64,000 nt of DNA from Chryseobacterium sp. MA9 (GCF_024399315.1 NZ_CP075170.1:3844001-3908000); one strand, 5' to 3'; positions 45,565 to 56,281 are shown, numbered from the stretch's first letter. Made by a program: numbers and translations. Notes: generated from the letters alone by a model not told the origin.

Positions 45565-45879
45565 ATGAAAACTTTAACATTAAATATTACAGTAACAGGT
45601 GGCACTTCAATTTTAGGAATTATCTATAAAATTTTTAAAAAAGGTAGAACAGAACCACTTTTTGAACAAACAGAAAAAGGATCTTTTTCTGAAGAATTTG
45701 AATTAGAAGAGGGAGCAGATTATGATCTTTATATAATTGGGTCGAATCCATTATCAGCAGATAGAAATACAAGAGTGAAAATTGATGGAGATATTGTCCT
45801 TAGTGAGGATTCTGATTTAAATCCAGCAAATAGAAAAGGGAATGGGTATTTGTTAACGTATCATTTTAAAGTAAAGTAA
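45565..45879 (+). CDS. Unknown small beta-rich protein of the regulated group
   Basis: 104 residues, no signal peptide. The sequence alternates beta-strand-like segments (TLTLNITVTGGTS, SFSEEFELEEGADYDLYII, RVKIDGDIVL, NGYLLTYHFKV), suggesting a single beta-sandwich. It lies 28 bp after the small membrane protein and 12 bp before the exported 382-aa protein, so it is part of one transcript with them. No family recognised. Confidence 0.78.
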   Translation: MKTLTLNITVTGGTSILGIIYKIFKKGRTEPLFEQTEKGSFSEEFELEEGADYDLYIIGSNPLSADRNTRVKIDGDIVLSEDSDLNPANRKGNGYLLTYHFKVK

Positions 45880-45891
45880 TAAAAAGGAATC

Positions 45892-47040
45892 ATGAAAACA
45901 TTTATACATAAATTAGGGATTGTTCTGTTTTTCTTTAATACATTATTGGTTTGTGCCCAGAATGGAGGTTTTGCAAAAAACGATTTAAAATCAGATGGTT
46001 TTTATAAAAAGATTGAAGAAACAAAATCAGGAAACTGGAAAGATGTATTGACTGATTATATGCAGGCTTCTTTTAAAGGATTAACAAGTGAAAACAAATC
46101 TTTTCAATTTAAAGCAAACATTTTTTCATTGAGATCAAAAGCTGATAGTACTTTATTAATTGACTATAACTATACAAGTAAACGAGAAACATTTTACAGA
46201 AATTTCCAGATTCAAATAGGGTTAAATCTTGATAATGATTATAAGTTTAAAGGATTTAATTATGGGTTTGATTGGGCAATCATTAATAAAAGAGATACAA
46301 CCGTAGCCAGTTTAGCTAGAAAAGAGTATGAATCAGGTGAAAATTTTGAAAAGCTTAGTTCTGCTTTAATTTTTGCTTTACAAAAATATAGAAATATAGC
46401 AACTCCTGAAAACTACCAGAAAATTGAGAAATTAGCAAAGGCTTCTATTGAAAAACAATATTATTTGTCAATAGATAACCTGCCGGAGGATTTTAAAAAG
46501 ATATTGCTGAAAGAGCAAGATGGGATAGATGCTAAACAATTTTTAGATACTTTTCAAGATGAATTAGGGAAGTTAAAAAGGCGACCTTTATTAACTGTAG
46601 GATTCCATAGTAATTTTCAAAAGGATTCTAAGTTCTTGGACGAGTTTGATGCCAATTTGGTTTATCTGCAAGGATTGAAATCTAAGAAGGGAAGTAAATT
46701 GGAAATAGACTTCCGTAATCAGTTTAAAGCAAAAGACAGTATCACAACATCTATTATAAAACGAAAAGAATTTTCGTCACAATTAGGACTGAATATTTCG
46801 ATTTGGGAAACTAAAGATAAATCCATCGTAGAACTTAAACCTAATTTTGAATATAAAAGAATTGTTTCAGGAATAATGGCTGATGAAAAAAATGACCAGT
46901 TTTTAGCCAATGCAGATTTAAGAATAAGAATTTTAAAAAATCTCTGGGTTCCATTGATTTTAAAATATGACATTAAAAACAATAATCTTTTTGGTTTCTT
47001 AAATGTTAGTTTCAATTTTGATGCAATGAAAAAAGAATAG
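45892..47040 (+). CDS. Exported protein with outer-membrane-barrel-like C-terminal part
   Basis: 382 residues. Signal peptide (KLGIVLFFFNTLLVCAQ), then a mixed region to about residue 235. The last 150 residues show strand pairs typical of outer-membrane barrels (KLEIDFRNQFKAKDS, FSSQLGLNISIW, WVPLILKYDIK, FGFLNVSFNFD). No family recognised. Third gene of the group controlled by operator 2; followed by a terminator. It may be the surface effector of the two-component locus; that is inference from operon structure. Confidence 0.8.
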   Translation: MKTFIHKLGIVLFFFNTLLVCAQNGGFAKNDLKSDGFYKKIEETKSGNWKDVLTDYMQASFKGLTSENKSFQFKANIFSLRSKADSTLLIDYNYTSKRETFYRNFQIQIGLNLDNDYKFKGFNYGFDWAIINKRDTTVASLARKEYESGENFEKLSSALIFALQKYRNIATPENYQKIEKLAKASIEKQYYLSIDNLPEDFKKILLKEQDGIDAKQFLDTFQDELGKLKRRPLLTVGFHSNFQKDSKFLDEFDANLVYLQGLKSKKGSKLEIDFRNQFKAKDSITTSIIKRKEFSSQLGLNISIWETKDKSIVELKPNFEYKRIVSGIMADEKNDQFLANADLRIRILKNLWVPLILKYDIKNNNLFGFLNVSFNFDAMKKE

Positions 47041-47057
47041 TATAATAATTACTGAAT

Positions 47058-47096
47058 AAAAACTCACCTTTACAATTTTAAAAGGTGAGTTTTTTT
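47058..47096 (+). terminator. Terminator of the regulated gene group
   Basis: AAAACTCACCTTT / AAAGGTGAGTTTT stem with a 9-nt loop and a T run. Confidence 0.9.
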
Positions 47097-47233
47097 ATCA
47101 TTGTTTCTTTATTTTAAACCCTCAATCCAACACAAAGAAATTGTAGAATTATCATAATATAAATTAACTAAAATTTAACTTGGATTTATTTCAAAAAAAT
47201 CCCTCGAAATAGCCCTAAAAGTTAAATTTTGAT

Positions 47234-47241
47234 TAAATTTG
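47234..47241 (+). promoter_or_regulatory. -7 promoter element of eno
   Basis: TAAATTTG 22 bp before the eno ATG; no clear -33 TTTG at 19 nt. Confidence 0.55.
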
Positions 47242-47260
47242 TCTAAACTAAAAAAAATAA

Positions 47261-48556
<1,296 letters not shown>

Positions 48557-48570
48557 TTGAATTTATAAAT

Positions 48571-48605
48571 AACGGCAAGCGATATTTTTTGTTTGCCGTA
48601 TTTTA
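48571..48605 (+). terminator. Terminator of eno
   Basis: ACGGCAA / TTGCCGT stem with a T-rich loop and tail. Confidence 0.7.
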
Positions 48606-48640
48606 TGGAAAGTGGTATATTTAAAAAAAATAAATAAATA

Positions 48641-49927
48641 ATGTCAGACAACAAAGTAATATTGAATTACGACGGTAATTCATATGAATATCCTATCGTG
48701 GATAGTACTATCGGAGACAGAGGGATTGATATTTCAAAATTAAGAGACCAGACAGGTTTGATCACTCTGGATTTAGGTTATAAAAATACAGGAGCTACCA
48801 TTAGCGACATCACTTACTTAGACGGAGATAAAGGAGAATTATTCTACAGAGGTTATCCAATCGAACAGATTGCTGAAAAATCTAACTTTACAGAAGTAAT
48901 GTATCTTTTATTACATGGAGAATTACCTACTCAGGATCAGTTTACTTCATTCGACAATAATATTAAAAAATATAACTTCATCGCAGACGAAATGAAAAAA
49001 ATCATTGATGTTTTTCCTCGTTCTGCTCACCCTATGGGAGTTTTATCTTCTATGACATCTGCATTGACAGCTTTCAACCCAAAAGCAGTTAACGTAAACT
49101 CTAAAGAAGAAATGGATCACGCAGCTGAGCTGATGATTGCTAAGTTCTCTCACCTTTGTGCTTGGACTTACAGAAAAACTCAAGGTTTACCATTAAACCA
49201 CGGGGATAACAACCTGAATTACGTAGAAAACTTCTACAAAATGGCATTCAGATTACCAAACGCTGATTTCGAAATCGATCCGGTAGTTGTAAATGCTTTA
49301 GATAAATTATTAATCCTTCACGCAGATCACGAACAAAACTGTTCTACTTCTACAGTAAGAATGGTAGGCTCTGCTCACACAGGTCTTTTCGCTTCTATCT
49401 CTGCTGGGGTATCTGCACTTTGGGGGCCGCTTCACGGTGGTGCTAACCAGGCTGTAATCGAAATGCTTGAACTTATCGAAAAAGATGGTGGTGATGTATC
49501 TAAATACGTTGCTAAAGCTAAAGATAAAGCTGACAATTTCCGTCTAATGGGATTCGGACACAGAGTTTACAAAAACTTTGACCCAAGAGCGAAAATTATC
49601 AAGAAAGCTGCTGATGATATCCTTAAAGCATTAGGTATTCAGGATAAAGCTCTTGACATTGCAATGCAGTTAGAAAGAGTAGCTCTTGAAGATGAGTACT
49701 TCGTAGAAAGAAAACTATATCCAAACGTAGACTTCTATTCAGGTATTATCTACAGAGCGTTAGGAATTCCTACAGAAATGTTTACAGTAATGTTTGCATT
49801 AGGAAGACTTCCAGGATGGATTTCTCAATGGAAAGAAATGAGACTGAAAGGAGACCCAATCGGAAGACCAAGACAGGTTTACCAAGGTGCTCAGGAAAGA
49901 AACTACATCGACATCGCAAGCAGATAA
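48641..49927 (+). CDS. gltA: Citrate synthase
   Basis: 428 residues, the type II (hexameric) class. Condenses oxaloacetate and acetyl-CoA in the TCA cycle. Catalytic residues lie in VNALDKLLILHADHEQNCST, GPLHGGANQAVIEML and MGFGHRVYKNFDPRA, followed by PNVDFYSGIIYRALGIP. Separated from eno by a terminator, so transcribed on its own. No irregularity. Confidence 0.98.
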   Translation: MSDNKVILNYDGNSYEYPIVDSTIGDRGIDISKLRDQTGLITLDLGYKNTGATISDITYLDGDKGELFYRGYPIEQIAEKSNFTEVMYLLLHGELPTQDQFTSFDNNIKKYNFIADEMKKIIDVFPRSAHPMGVLSSMTSALTAFNPKAVNVNSKEEMDHAAELMIAKFSHLCAWTYRKTQGLPLNHGDNNLNYVENFYKMAFRLPNADFEIDPVVVNALDKLLILHADHEQNCSTSTVRMVGSAHTGLFASISAGVSALWGPLHGGANQAVIEMLELIEKDGGDVSKYVAKAKDKADNFRLMGFGHRVYKNFDPRAKIIKKAADDILKALGIQDKALDIAMQLERVALEDEYFVERKLYPNVDFYSGIIYRALGIPTEMFTVMFALGRLPGWISQWKEMRLKGDPIGRPRQVYQGAQERNYIDIASR

Positions 49928-49947
49928 TATTTGCTTACAATATAAAA

Positions 49948-49976
49948 GAATCCCAAAGCAAGCTTTGGGATTTTTC
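49948..49976 (+). terminator. Terminator of gltA
   Basis: AATCCCAAAGC / GCTTTGGGATT stem with T5, 21 bp after the stop. Confidence 0.88.
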
Positions 49977-50005
49977 ATTATGAAATAGGAGGACTGCTGA
50001 AAATT

Positions 50006-50824
50006 TTATTTTAAATGCTCTTTGAAAAAAATAAAATGATGTTCAATAGATTTCCTCCAATATTCTGTATTATGATTTCCTGGTTGAGAAATAAATGTTA
50101 TTGGGATTTTTAAACTGTCAGCCAGATTTTTAACTTCGAGTGTAGAAGAATAAAGGATATCATCAGTCCCACAGTCTATTAGAAAAGGATTTCCTTTGTT
50201 ATAAGCTTTTACAAGACTTGAAGTACTATATTGATTCCATTCTTTTGAGGACCCTAATGAGTGAGATAGATCTTTAATTATTCTTGTGGTTTGAAAGAAC
50301 GATAAACTTGCCTTTGTAAGAATATTTATATCTAAAGAAAATGCACCACTTGTACTGCCAGCAGTATTAAAATACTCCTGATGAAGCAGGAAGTAGCGTA
50401 TGGCTCCATAGCCTCCCATACTCAGTCCGCTTATAAAGATATTTCTGTCATCAATACTAAATTTGGTATGCAGCTTGGGAACAAGCTCTTTAAAAAAGAA
50501 ATCTTCGGCTTGTGAACCTTTATCATAAGGACTGTTAATGTACCATGTCACAAAACCATCAGGGCATACAATAATCATTTTATATTGATCGGATAACTTT
50601 TGAAGGTCTGTCGTTTGTGACCATTGGCGGTAATTTTCACTATATCCATGGAGTAAATACACCAAAGGATATTTTTCTTTTGGCATATAAGTTTTAGGTT
50701 TAAAAATTAATACCGTATCGGGTTTTGAAAGGAATTCAGATTTAAAAACCCATTTTTCCTGAGCCTTTACTAATGTGATGCTTGTAATAATACTGATTAT
50801 CAGTATTATATTCTTTATGTGCAT
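50006..50824 (-). CDS. Secreted esterase of the esterase D/feruloyl esterase fold
   Basis: 272 residues, an alpha/beta-hydrolase. Signal peptide (KNIILIISIITSITLVKAQ). The oxyanion segment is YPLVYLLHGYSENYRQW; the nucleophile is the Ser in SGLSMGGYGAIR; the acid is probably Asp in IDCGTDDILY and the His is in QPGNHNTEYW. Substrate unknown (acetyl or feruloyl esters of glycans are common). I start at MHIKNIIL (50824) because the earlier ATG lacks signal-peptide features. Divergent from the HxlR regulator, which may control it. Confidence 0.88.
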   Translation of the reverse strand: MHIKNIILIISIITSITLVKAQEKWVFKSEFLSKPDTVLIFKPKTYMPKEKYPLVYLLHGYSENYRQWSQTTDLQKLSDQYKMIIVCPDGFVTWYINSPYDKGSQAEDFFFKELVPKLHTKFSIDDRNIFISGLSMGGYGAIRYFLLHQEYFNTAGSTSGAFSLDINILTKASLSFFQTTRIIKDLSHSLGSSKEWNQYSTSSLVKAYNKGNPFLIDCGTDDILYSSTLEVKNLADSLKIPITFISQPGNHNTEYWRKSIEHHFIFFKEHLK

Positions 50825-50909
50825 TTTTTTGTATTTTAGTGTAAATTTCTGTAAGTCCTTTGTGAGGTGCAATAACTAACAAAATTGTGAGTCGTAAAAT
50901 CTTTGAATT

Positions 50910-51287
50910 ATGAGAAAGGAAAATTCAACCAATGCCATAAATGAAGAGTTTTTGTTTGGGATATGTGAATTAAATTCTGCGGTGAGCATCATCAGCGGAC
51001 GTTGGAAATCACAGATTATCTATTCTATATCGGAAGGGAACAACCGGTTTCATTTATTGAAAAAAGAATTAACGAATATTTCGGAACAGGTACTGGGAAG
51101 ACAGTTAAAAGAACTGGAAACTCATCAACTTATTATAAAGAAGGAAATCCCTGGCAGTATCCCTGCAGGAATTGAGTATATACTTACAAACAAGGGCAAA
51201 GATGTAGTCCCGATTCTAAGGAACTTATGTGAATGGGGAAAGACATACGCCGAAGGGAAAGAGATATTAATAACTACCTTTTTATAG
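50910..51287 (+). CDS. HxlR-family transcriptional regulator
   Basis: 125 residues with the winged helix fold. CELNSAVSIISGRWKSQIIYSI is the family start with its conserved Cys; then NNRFHLLKKELTNISEQVLGRQLKEL, the recognition helix, and the wing IIKKEIPGSIPAGIEYIL. Such regulators often sense reactive electrophiles or oxidants through the Cys. Divergent from the esterase gene, so it probably controls that and itself. Confidence 0.92.
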   Translation: MRKENSTNAINEEFLFGICELNSAVSIISGRWKSQIIYSISEGNNRFHLLKKELTNISEQVLGRQLKELETHQLIIKKEIPGSIPAGIEYILTNKGKDVVPILRNLCEWGKTYAEGKEILITTFL

Positions 51288-51471
51288 AAAATACAAATGG
51301 GACTGAAATTGAATTCAATAATTTATTACATTTACTGTAGTTAGATTAATAAGTTTCAGTAAGCCGGTTTGTTGATTAAACAGACTTAAATCTGTTGCAG
51401 TTAATCTGATATTAGTACAATGGAAGCAACCATAGTGTAATTTGTGTTTAAAAATAAAAAACTAATTGACA

Positions 51472-52533
51472 ATGACTTTTGGGGAACAGATGCTATTTTT
51501 CTTCAGTGCAGTAGGAGCATTCAACGGACTTCTGCTGGGAATTTATCTGCTGTTTGTTAAAAAGCTGAAATACCTGCCAGATTTTTTTCTTGGACTTCTT
51601 CTTCTGATGCTAAGCTCAAGAGTAGGAATTTCTGTATGCATTTATTTTTATCCGGATTTACCCAGAATTATCCCGCATTTGGGGCTCTCAGCATTGTTTT
51701 TCACCGGACCAGCTCTCTATTACTATGTTAAAGCTTCATTTCAGCAAGACCGGTTTGATTGGAAGAACTGCCAGAAATGGTTTGGAATTTTAACCCTTAT
51801 TTTAGGAGTGGTAGGGTTGCTATATTTGGTGTTTCCTATTACCTGGGATCATTATTTTGGTACTTTTATCTATACTGTCTGGTCTGTATTTGTGTTTCTT
51901 GCGGTCTATCAGTATTATATTTTCATTAAACAGAATCATAAAAGTCCAAACAAATTTGTTCTTCCGGTTCTGGTTAGTAATGTGATTATCTTTTTAACGT
52001 ATCAATTGATTTCTACAGGTTGGGTACAAATCTATTGTGCAGGTGGAAGCCTTGTGTTCTCGTTTGTGCTATATGCCAACTTTTTGATTTTATTCAATAA
52101 AAAATATCAGCAGCTTCCGGTAAAAGAAACAGAAAAATATTCCAATAAAAAGATTTCCGGAGAACAGGTGGATAGTTTTGTATCAAGATTAGAAAGGTTG
52201 ATGGATACAGAAGAGCTCTATAAAAATCCGAATTTAAAATTGAGCGATCTTGCTTCAAAAATGAATATATCAGCTCATCAGCTTTCCCAATTGCTGAATG
52301 ATAATTTGGGGAAAAGCTTTGCGACCTGCATCAATGAATACAGGATCAATGAAGCCTGCGAAAAAATAGAAAATGGTTCCTATCTGAAAATTGAGGAGAT
52401 CGGGTATGAAGTAGGATTTAATTCCAAGTCAACTTTCTTTTCAACCTTCAAGAAAATTAAAAATACAACCCCTCTTTTGTATAAACAGTCTCAAACCCTG
52501 ACTGAACCTAGATTTCAGAGTTCAAATTTATAA
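51472..52533 (+). CDS. AraC-family regulator with membrane N-terminal domain
   Basis: 353 residues. About seven TM helices in the first 210 residues (for example LFFFSAVGAFNGLLLGIYLLF, WFGILTLILGVVGLLYLVF), then a cytoplasmic linker and an AraC DNA-binding domain (LSDLASKMNISAHQLSQLLND, EIGYEVGFNSKSTFFSTFKK). Start ATG 51472. It precedes an outer-membrane receptor gene by 80 bp and probably controls it in response to a membrane signal. The ligand is unknown. Confidence 0.9.
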   Translation: MTFGEQMLFFFSAVGAFNGLLLGIYLLFVKKLKYLPDFFLGLLLLMLSSRVGISVCIYFYPDLPRIIPHLGLSALFFTGPALYYYVKASFQQDRFDWKNCQKWFGILTLILGVVGLLYLVFPITWDHYFGTFIYTVWSVFVFLAVYQYYIFIKQNHKSPNKFVLPVLVSNVIIFLTYQLISTGWVQIYCAGGSLVFSFVLYANFLILFNKKYQQLPVKETEKYSNKKISGEQVDSFVSRLERLMDTEELYKNPNLKLSDLASKMNISAHQLSQLLNDNLGKSFATCINEYRINEACEKIENGSYLKIEEIGYEVGFNSKSTFFSTFKKIKNTTPLLYKQSQTLTEPRFQSSNL

Positions 52534-52584
52534 TTCAGTACTGCGGAATTTCAATATTAAAACCTCTTTTTTAGAGCAAGCTAA

Positions 52585-52592
52585 TACTTTTG
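52585..52592 (+). promoter_or_regulatory. -7 element before the outer-membrane receptor gene
   Basis: TACTTTTG matches TAnnTTTG, 21 bp before the ATG. A -33 partner is not clear, in line with activator control. Confidence 0.4.
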
Positions 52593-52613
52593 ATATCATA
52601 AAATTTAAAACTT

Positions 52614-54788
52614 ATGATAGTCAAATTGTGGCTTTTGTTACTCCTGTTATTTTTCTCAATTTTTGGTAAGGCACAGGAAATTGTAAAAAGGAACGTTTCG
52701 GATTCTCTGACTCAAACAAAATCTTCTACCACGAATATTTCAGAAGTCATTCTTCAATCAGCTCCGCGAAGGATGAAATTGAATGATGGGAACCTGGTTG
52801 TATCTGTTGCCGGAAACAAAGACTTTAAAACCTCTACCCATCTTCTTGATGTTTTAAAAAAAACACCCGGTGTTACAGTAGATCAGGAAGACGGAATTTT
52901 TATTGGAGGGAGAATTGCCCCGGCTGTTCTTATTGATGGAAAACCTGTTGTGATGAGTAATCAGGAGCTGCAGGCATATTTACGGTCTTTATCACCTGAA
53001 ATGGTAGAATCTGTAGAAGTGAATACCAATCCGTCTTCAAAATATGATGCAGAATTTAAAGGAATAATTGATATCAAATTAAAGAAGAATACCAGTCTTG
53101 GCTGGAAAGCAAGCTATAATGGTAATGTGTATATTAATAAATTCAACTACAGGGAAAATGCATTCAATACATCTTATCATACGGGAAAAGTGACGTACAG
53201 CCTTCAGGCAGGCTATAATGAAGGTATTTCAACCTATCGTTATCAGGCTTTGCAGCGGCTGGCAAATACCAATATAATGCGCACCCATACCTATCAGGAA
53301 GATTTTGGGAAGGTGTACAATATTCAGGCGGGAGCTGATTTCAGACTGAATGATAAAAACAGATTAGCGATCAATCTGAGAGGTAATTTCAGGAACAATG
53401 AACGTACACGAAATGGATCACTTTTTACTACCGATAAAAGTGAAACCCAAACAGTATTGAATACCGCCAGTGAAAATCCCACCTATTATTTACAGGATAA
53501 TTATGGCATTACCACCGATTATTCTTTTCAAAATAAAGGATTTAAACTCAGTTTTTTAGGAAACTATCTTTCAGTTAAAAATAAGCAGAATGATGATTTT
53601 ATCAATAAGGATCAGGCTACAGCAAATCTTCTTTCTTATTGGAAATCTGATTTGATTAATAAAATTAATATCTATACTGCTCAGATAGATGTTTCGCAGA
53701 AAATTGATAATGCAGATGTTGAAGCGGGAGTTAAATACAGCAGTTCAGACACCCAAAACAATATCAGGTATGATACATTGTCTGTTGGAAACCAGTTTGT
53801 CTTTGATCCTTCGAGAAGTAATGTATTTTCATATAAAGAAAAAATCTGGGCAGGCTATCTGGCATACAGGCAGAAAATGGGAAGCTTACAAATCAATGCA
53901 GGCTTAAGATTTGAAAATACAAACAGCATTTCCAATGCAATTACTGTGGATTCAGTTGTTGCAAGAAACTATCTGAAATGGCTGCCGTCATTAAGTGCAA
54001 ATTATACTTTTAACAAGTCCAGTGAACTTTCCCTTTCTTACAGCAGGAAAATGACGAGACCGGTTTTTTCTCAGCTTAATCCGTTCCGGTTTTATTTCAG
54101 TCCGTTAAATTATTGGATTGGAAATCCTTATCTGCTTCCTTCCTTTACAAGCCAGATCAAAGCAACCTATCGCTATAAAAACTGGATCACAAGTTTCACA
54201 GTTGGGAAAGAGAAAGATGTGATGACTCGCTATCCCCTTTACAATCCGGAAACGAATGTTCTGGAATATTTAGGAACGAATCTTCCATATCGAAATTTTG
54301 CTGTTCTGGAAACCAGCTTTCCAATCAGAATTACAAAATGGTGGAATCTCACCAGCCAGATTACAGGATATTATAATTATGAATTCAGACCCTATCTGGA
54401 TGAGATTTTTGCATTGAATATTTATAATTATGAAGTAAGGCTAAGCCAGGTGTTTTCGCTTCCAGAAGGATTTACCATGAATGTATTTGCCAGTTATGAA
54501 TCAAAAACGGGGAACAGTCTTTATATTATCAAGCCAAGGTATACCATAGATGTATCAGTTCAAAAGTCATGGTTTGATAATAAACTGAACACGAAGATTG
54601 GTTTTAATAATCTCTTTGATTCTTATGAGCAGAGATTAGAATTTCGGCATAAACAGATTATGGATAACCGTCTTACACACTGGTGGGACAGCAGTAGATT
54701 GGTGCTTTCGTTTAGTTATAGTATAGGCAGTTCAAAATATCAGGTAAAAGAAACCCAGAAAACAGAGGAAGAAAACAGAGCGAGATAA
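52614..54788 (+). CDS. TonB-receptor-like outer-membrane beta-barrel protein
   Basis: 724 residues with signal peptide ([18 protein letters not shown]). A plug-like domain follows (HLLDVLKKTPGVTVDQEDG, APAVLIDGKPVVMSNQEL, VESVEVNTNPSSKYDAEFKG), then a barrel of the OMP_b-brl_3 type (LSYSRKMTRPVFSQLNPF). The N-terminal carboxypeptidase-like domain often found with this barrel is absent. Ends with a charged tail instead of a terminal Phe. Substrate unknown. Probably regulated by the AraC protein just upstream. Confidence 0.88.
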   Translation: MIVKLWLLLLLLFFSIFGKAQEIVKRNVSDSLTQTKSSTTNISEVILQSAPRRMKLNDGNLVVSVAGNKDFKTSTHLLDVLKKTPGVTVDQEDGIFIGGRIAPAVLIDGKPVVMSNQELQAYLRSLSPEMVESVEVNTNPSSKYDAEFKGIIDIKLKKNTSLGWKASYNGNVYINKFNYRENAFNTSYHTGKVTYSLQAGYNEGISTYRYQALQRLANTNIMRTHTYQEDFGKVYNIQAGADFRLNDKNRLAINLRGNFRNNERTRNGSLFTTDKSETQTVLNTASENPTYYLQDNYGITTDYSFQNKGFKLSFLGNYLSVKNKQNDDFINKDQATANLLSYWKSDLINKINIYTAQIDVSQKIDNADVEAGVKYSSSDTQNNIRYDTLSVGNQFVFDPSRSNVFSYKEKIWAGYLAYRQKMGSLQINAGLRFENTNSISNAITVDSVVARNYLKWLPSLSANYTFNKSSELSLSYSRKMTRPVFSQLNPFRFYFSPLNYWIGNPYLLPSFTSQIKATYRYKNWITSFTVGKEKDVMTRYPLYNPETNVLEYLGTNLPYRNFAVLETSFPIRITKWWNLTSQITGYYNYEFRPYLDEIFALNIYNYEVRLSQVFSLPEGFTMNVFASYESKTGNSLYIIKPRYTIDVSVQKSWFDNKLNTKIGFNNLFDSYEQRLEFRHKQIMDNRLTHWWDSSRLVLSFSYSIGSSKYQVKETQKTEEENRAR

Positions 54789-54790
54789 AA

Positions 54791-54822
54791 AAAACCTGCT
54801 TGAAAAAGCAGGCTTTCGTTTT
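54791..54822 (+). terminator. Terminator after the outer-membrane receptor gene
   Basis: CCTGCTT / AAGCAGG stem with GAAA loop and T-rich tail, between convergent genes. Confidence 0.8.
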
Positions 54823-54824
54823 TA

Positions 54825-54989
54825 TTATGGACATTGACATCTGTCACATGTCCAGATATAACAGTTTCCTGCATCATCCCATTCGCAGCATCTTCTGCCT
54901 GTTGAGATTGGAGCACCTCCCATTACTGATTTTTGTTGCTCTCTTCCTAATTTTTGTGCATTTTTAAGCACCGGATTGTTCTTGTTCAT
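54825..54989 (-). CDS. Third GG-leader bacteriocin-like peptide (54 aa)
   Basis: Minus-strand ATG at 54989 gives MNKNNPVLKNAQKLGREQQK then SVMGG, a double-glycine leader, and a core of about 29 residues with five Cys (RRCCEWDDAGNCYIWTCDRCQCP). The core has CC and CxxCxC patterns. No exporter nearby. Related in design, not in core sequence, to the two peptides near 5 kb. Confidence 0.78.
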   Translation of the reverse strand: MNKNNPVLKNAQKLGREQQKSVMGGAPISTGRRCCEWDDAGNCYIWTCDRCQCP

Positions 54990-55229
54990 AACTTTGATTT
55001 TTGGTGTTAATAGTTAAGTTTTATTGTTTATAATTTCGCGAAAATTATATCACTAATATAGGAAATTAAATAATATAATTATCTGTTTTTTGGTTCTTAT
55101 GTAGATGGAAAATAGTAAGTTGTAGATGTTTTTGGAGCTATTCACTGCAGTTGGCTGAACAGACAAGGAAATTTTGTTGAAGAGTGTTGATTTTAGAAAT
55201 CAAATTTACTACATAAAATAATCCAAAAG

Positions 55230-55260
55230 TTTTATAGGTAGAGACCTTTACTTATATTTG
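55230..55260 (+). promoter_or_regulatory. Promoter of the arginine/polyamine island
   Basis: TTTA at 55230-55233, 19 nt, TATATTTG at 55253-55260; ATG follows 19 bp later. A near-consensus Bacteroidota promoter. Confidence 0.65.
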
Positions 55261-55279
55261 TAGTATTGCATAAATCTTT

Positions 55280-56194
55280 ATGAGACTAAACATTAAAAAC
55301 GAAACGGGCAGGCTGAAGTCAGTAGTTTTAGGCCAGCCTAATTCACTGGGAGCAGTTCCTACACTAGAGGAAAGTTATGACGCAAAGTCATATTACTCAA
55401 TCGAACACAACATTTATCCTAAAGAAGAGGATATTATCAATGAAATGAACGCTTTTGAAGCAGTTCTAAAAAAGTATGACGTTGAAGTACTGCGTCCAAG
55501 TATCATTAAAGATTACAACCAGGTTTTTTCCAGAGATGTGGCCTTTGTGATTGATGACAAGATGATCATTTCAAATGTGATTGCGGACAGAGCAGACGAA
55601 CAGGAAGCATACAAAAGCGTTTTTGAGAAAGTAGCATGGAGAAAGATCATCAATCTTCCGGAAACAGCACACATTGAAGGAGGAGATGTAATTGTATGGA
55701 ATGATTTTATTTTTATCGGAACCTGCTTCAGCGAAGATTACAGAAACTATAAGACGGCAAGAACAAATGAGTATGCCATTGAAATCTTAAAAGAATATTT
55801 TCCAAAGAAAAGAATCATTGACCTGGAACTGAAGAAGAATGATAAAGTTCCGTTTGAAGGAATTCTGCATTTGGATTGCACATTTAATCCGGTAGGAGAA
55901 GACAAGTGTATCATTTATAAAAACGGATTCGTAGATGAAAGTGACTACCGCTTAATCATCGACATTTTCGGAGAAGAAAACTGTTTCCATATCAATGATG
56001 AAGAAATGTTTGAAATGTTCCCGAATATCTTCTCTATTTCTCCTGATGTAGTAGTTTCAGACAAAGCATTCACCAGAATGAATGACCATTTGAGAAACGA
56101 GTGGGGAATGACCGTTGAAGAAATCCCTTACAGAGAAATTTCTAAAATGGGTGGATTGTTGAGATGCTCTACAATGCCGCTTGTGAGAGAATAG
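55280..56194 (+). CDS. Arginine deiminase/amidinotransferase-superfamily hydrolase
   Basis: 304 residues of the guanidino-group-modifying enzyme fold. Catalytic residues are visible: acidic FSRDVAF near residue 77, HIEGGD near 131 (Glu and Asp), His in ILHLDCTFNPVG near 196, and the nucleophile Cys near 296 in RCSTMPL. The most likely substrates are arginine, agmatine or methylated arginine; I cannot pick one. It stands before ctlX and speD, so a role in supplying citrulline or ornithine is plausible. Confidence 0.85.
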   Translation: MRLNIKNETGRLKSVVLGQPNSLGAVPTLEESYDAKSYYSIEHNIYPKEEDIINEMNAFEAVLKKYDVEVLRPSIIKDYNQVFSRDVAFVIDDKMIISNVIADRADEQEAYKSVFEKVAWRKIINLPETAHIEGGDVIVWNDFIFIGTCFSEDYRNYKTARTNEYAIEILKEYFPKKRIIDLELKKNDKVPFEGILHLDCTFNPVGEDKCIIYKNGFVDESDYRLIIDIFGEENCFHINDEEMFEMFPNIFSISPDVVVSDKAFTRMNDHLRNEWGMTVEEIPYREISKMGGLLRCSTMPLVRE

Positions 56195-56235
56195 CGGAGT
56201 GGGAGAGTTTTAGTGTTTGAAAGTGAGAGAGTTTT

Positions 56236-56281
56236 TAATCTTTCAATCTTTCAATCTTTTAATTTTTCAATCTTTTAATCA
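56236..56281 (+). repeat. TTTCAATCTT-type tandem repeat before ctlX
   Basis: About five imperfect units of TTTCAATCTT/TTTTAATC fill the spacer, ending 6 bp before the ctlX ATG. Low-complexity, slippage-prone. Confidence 0.65.
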
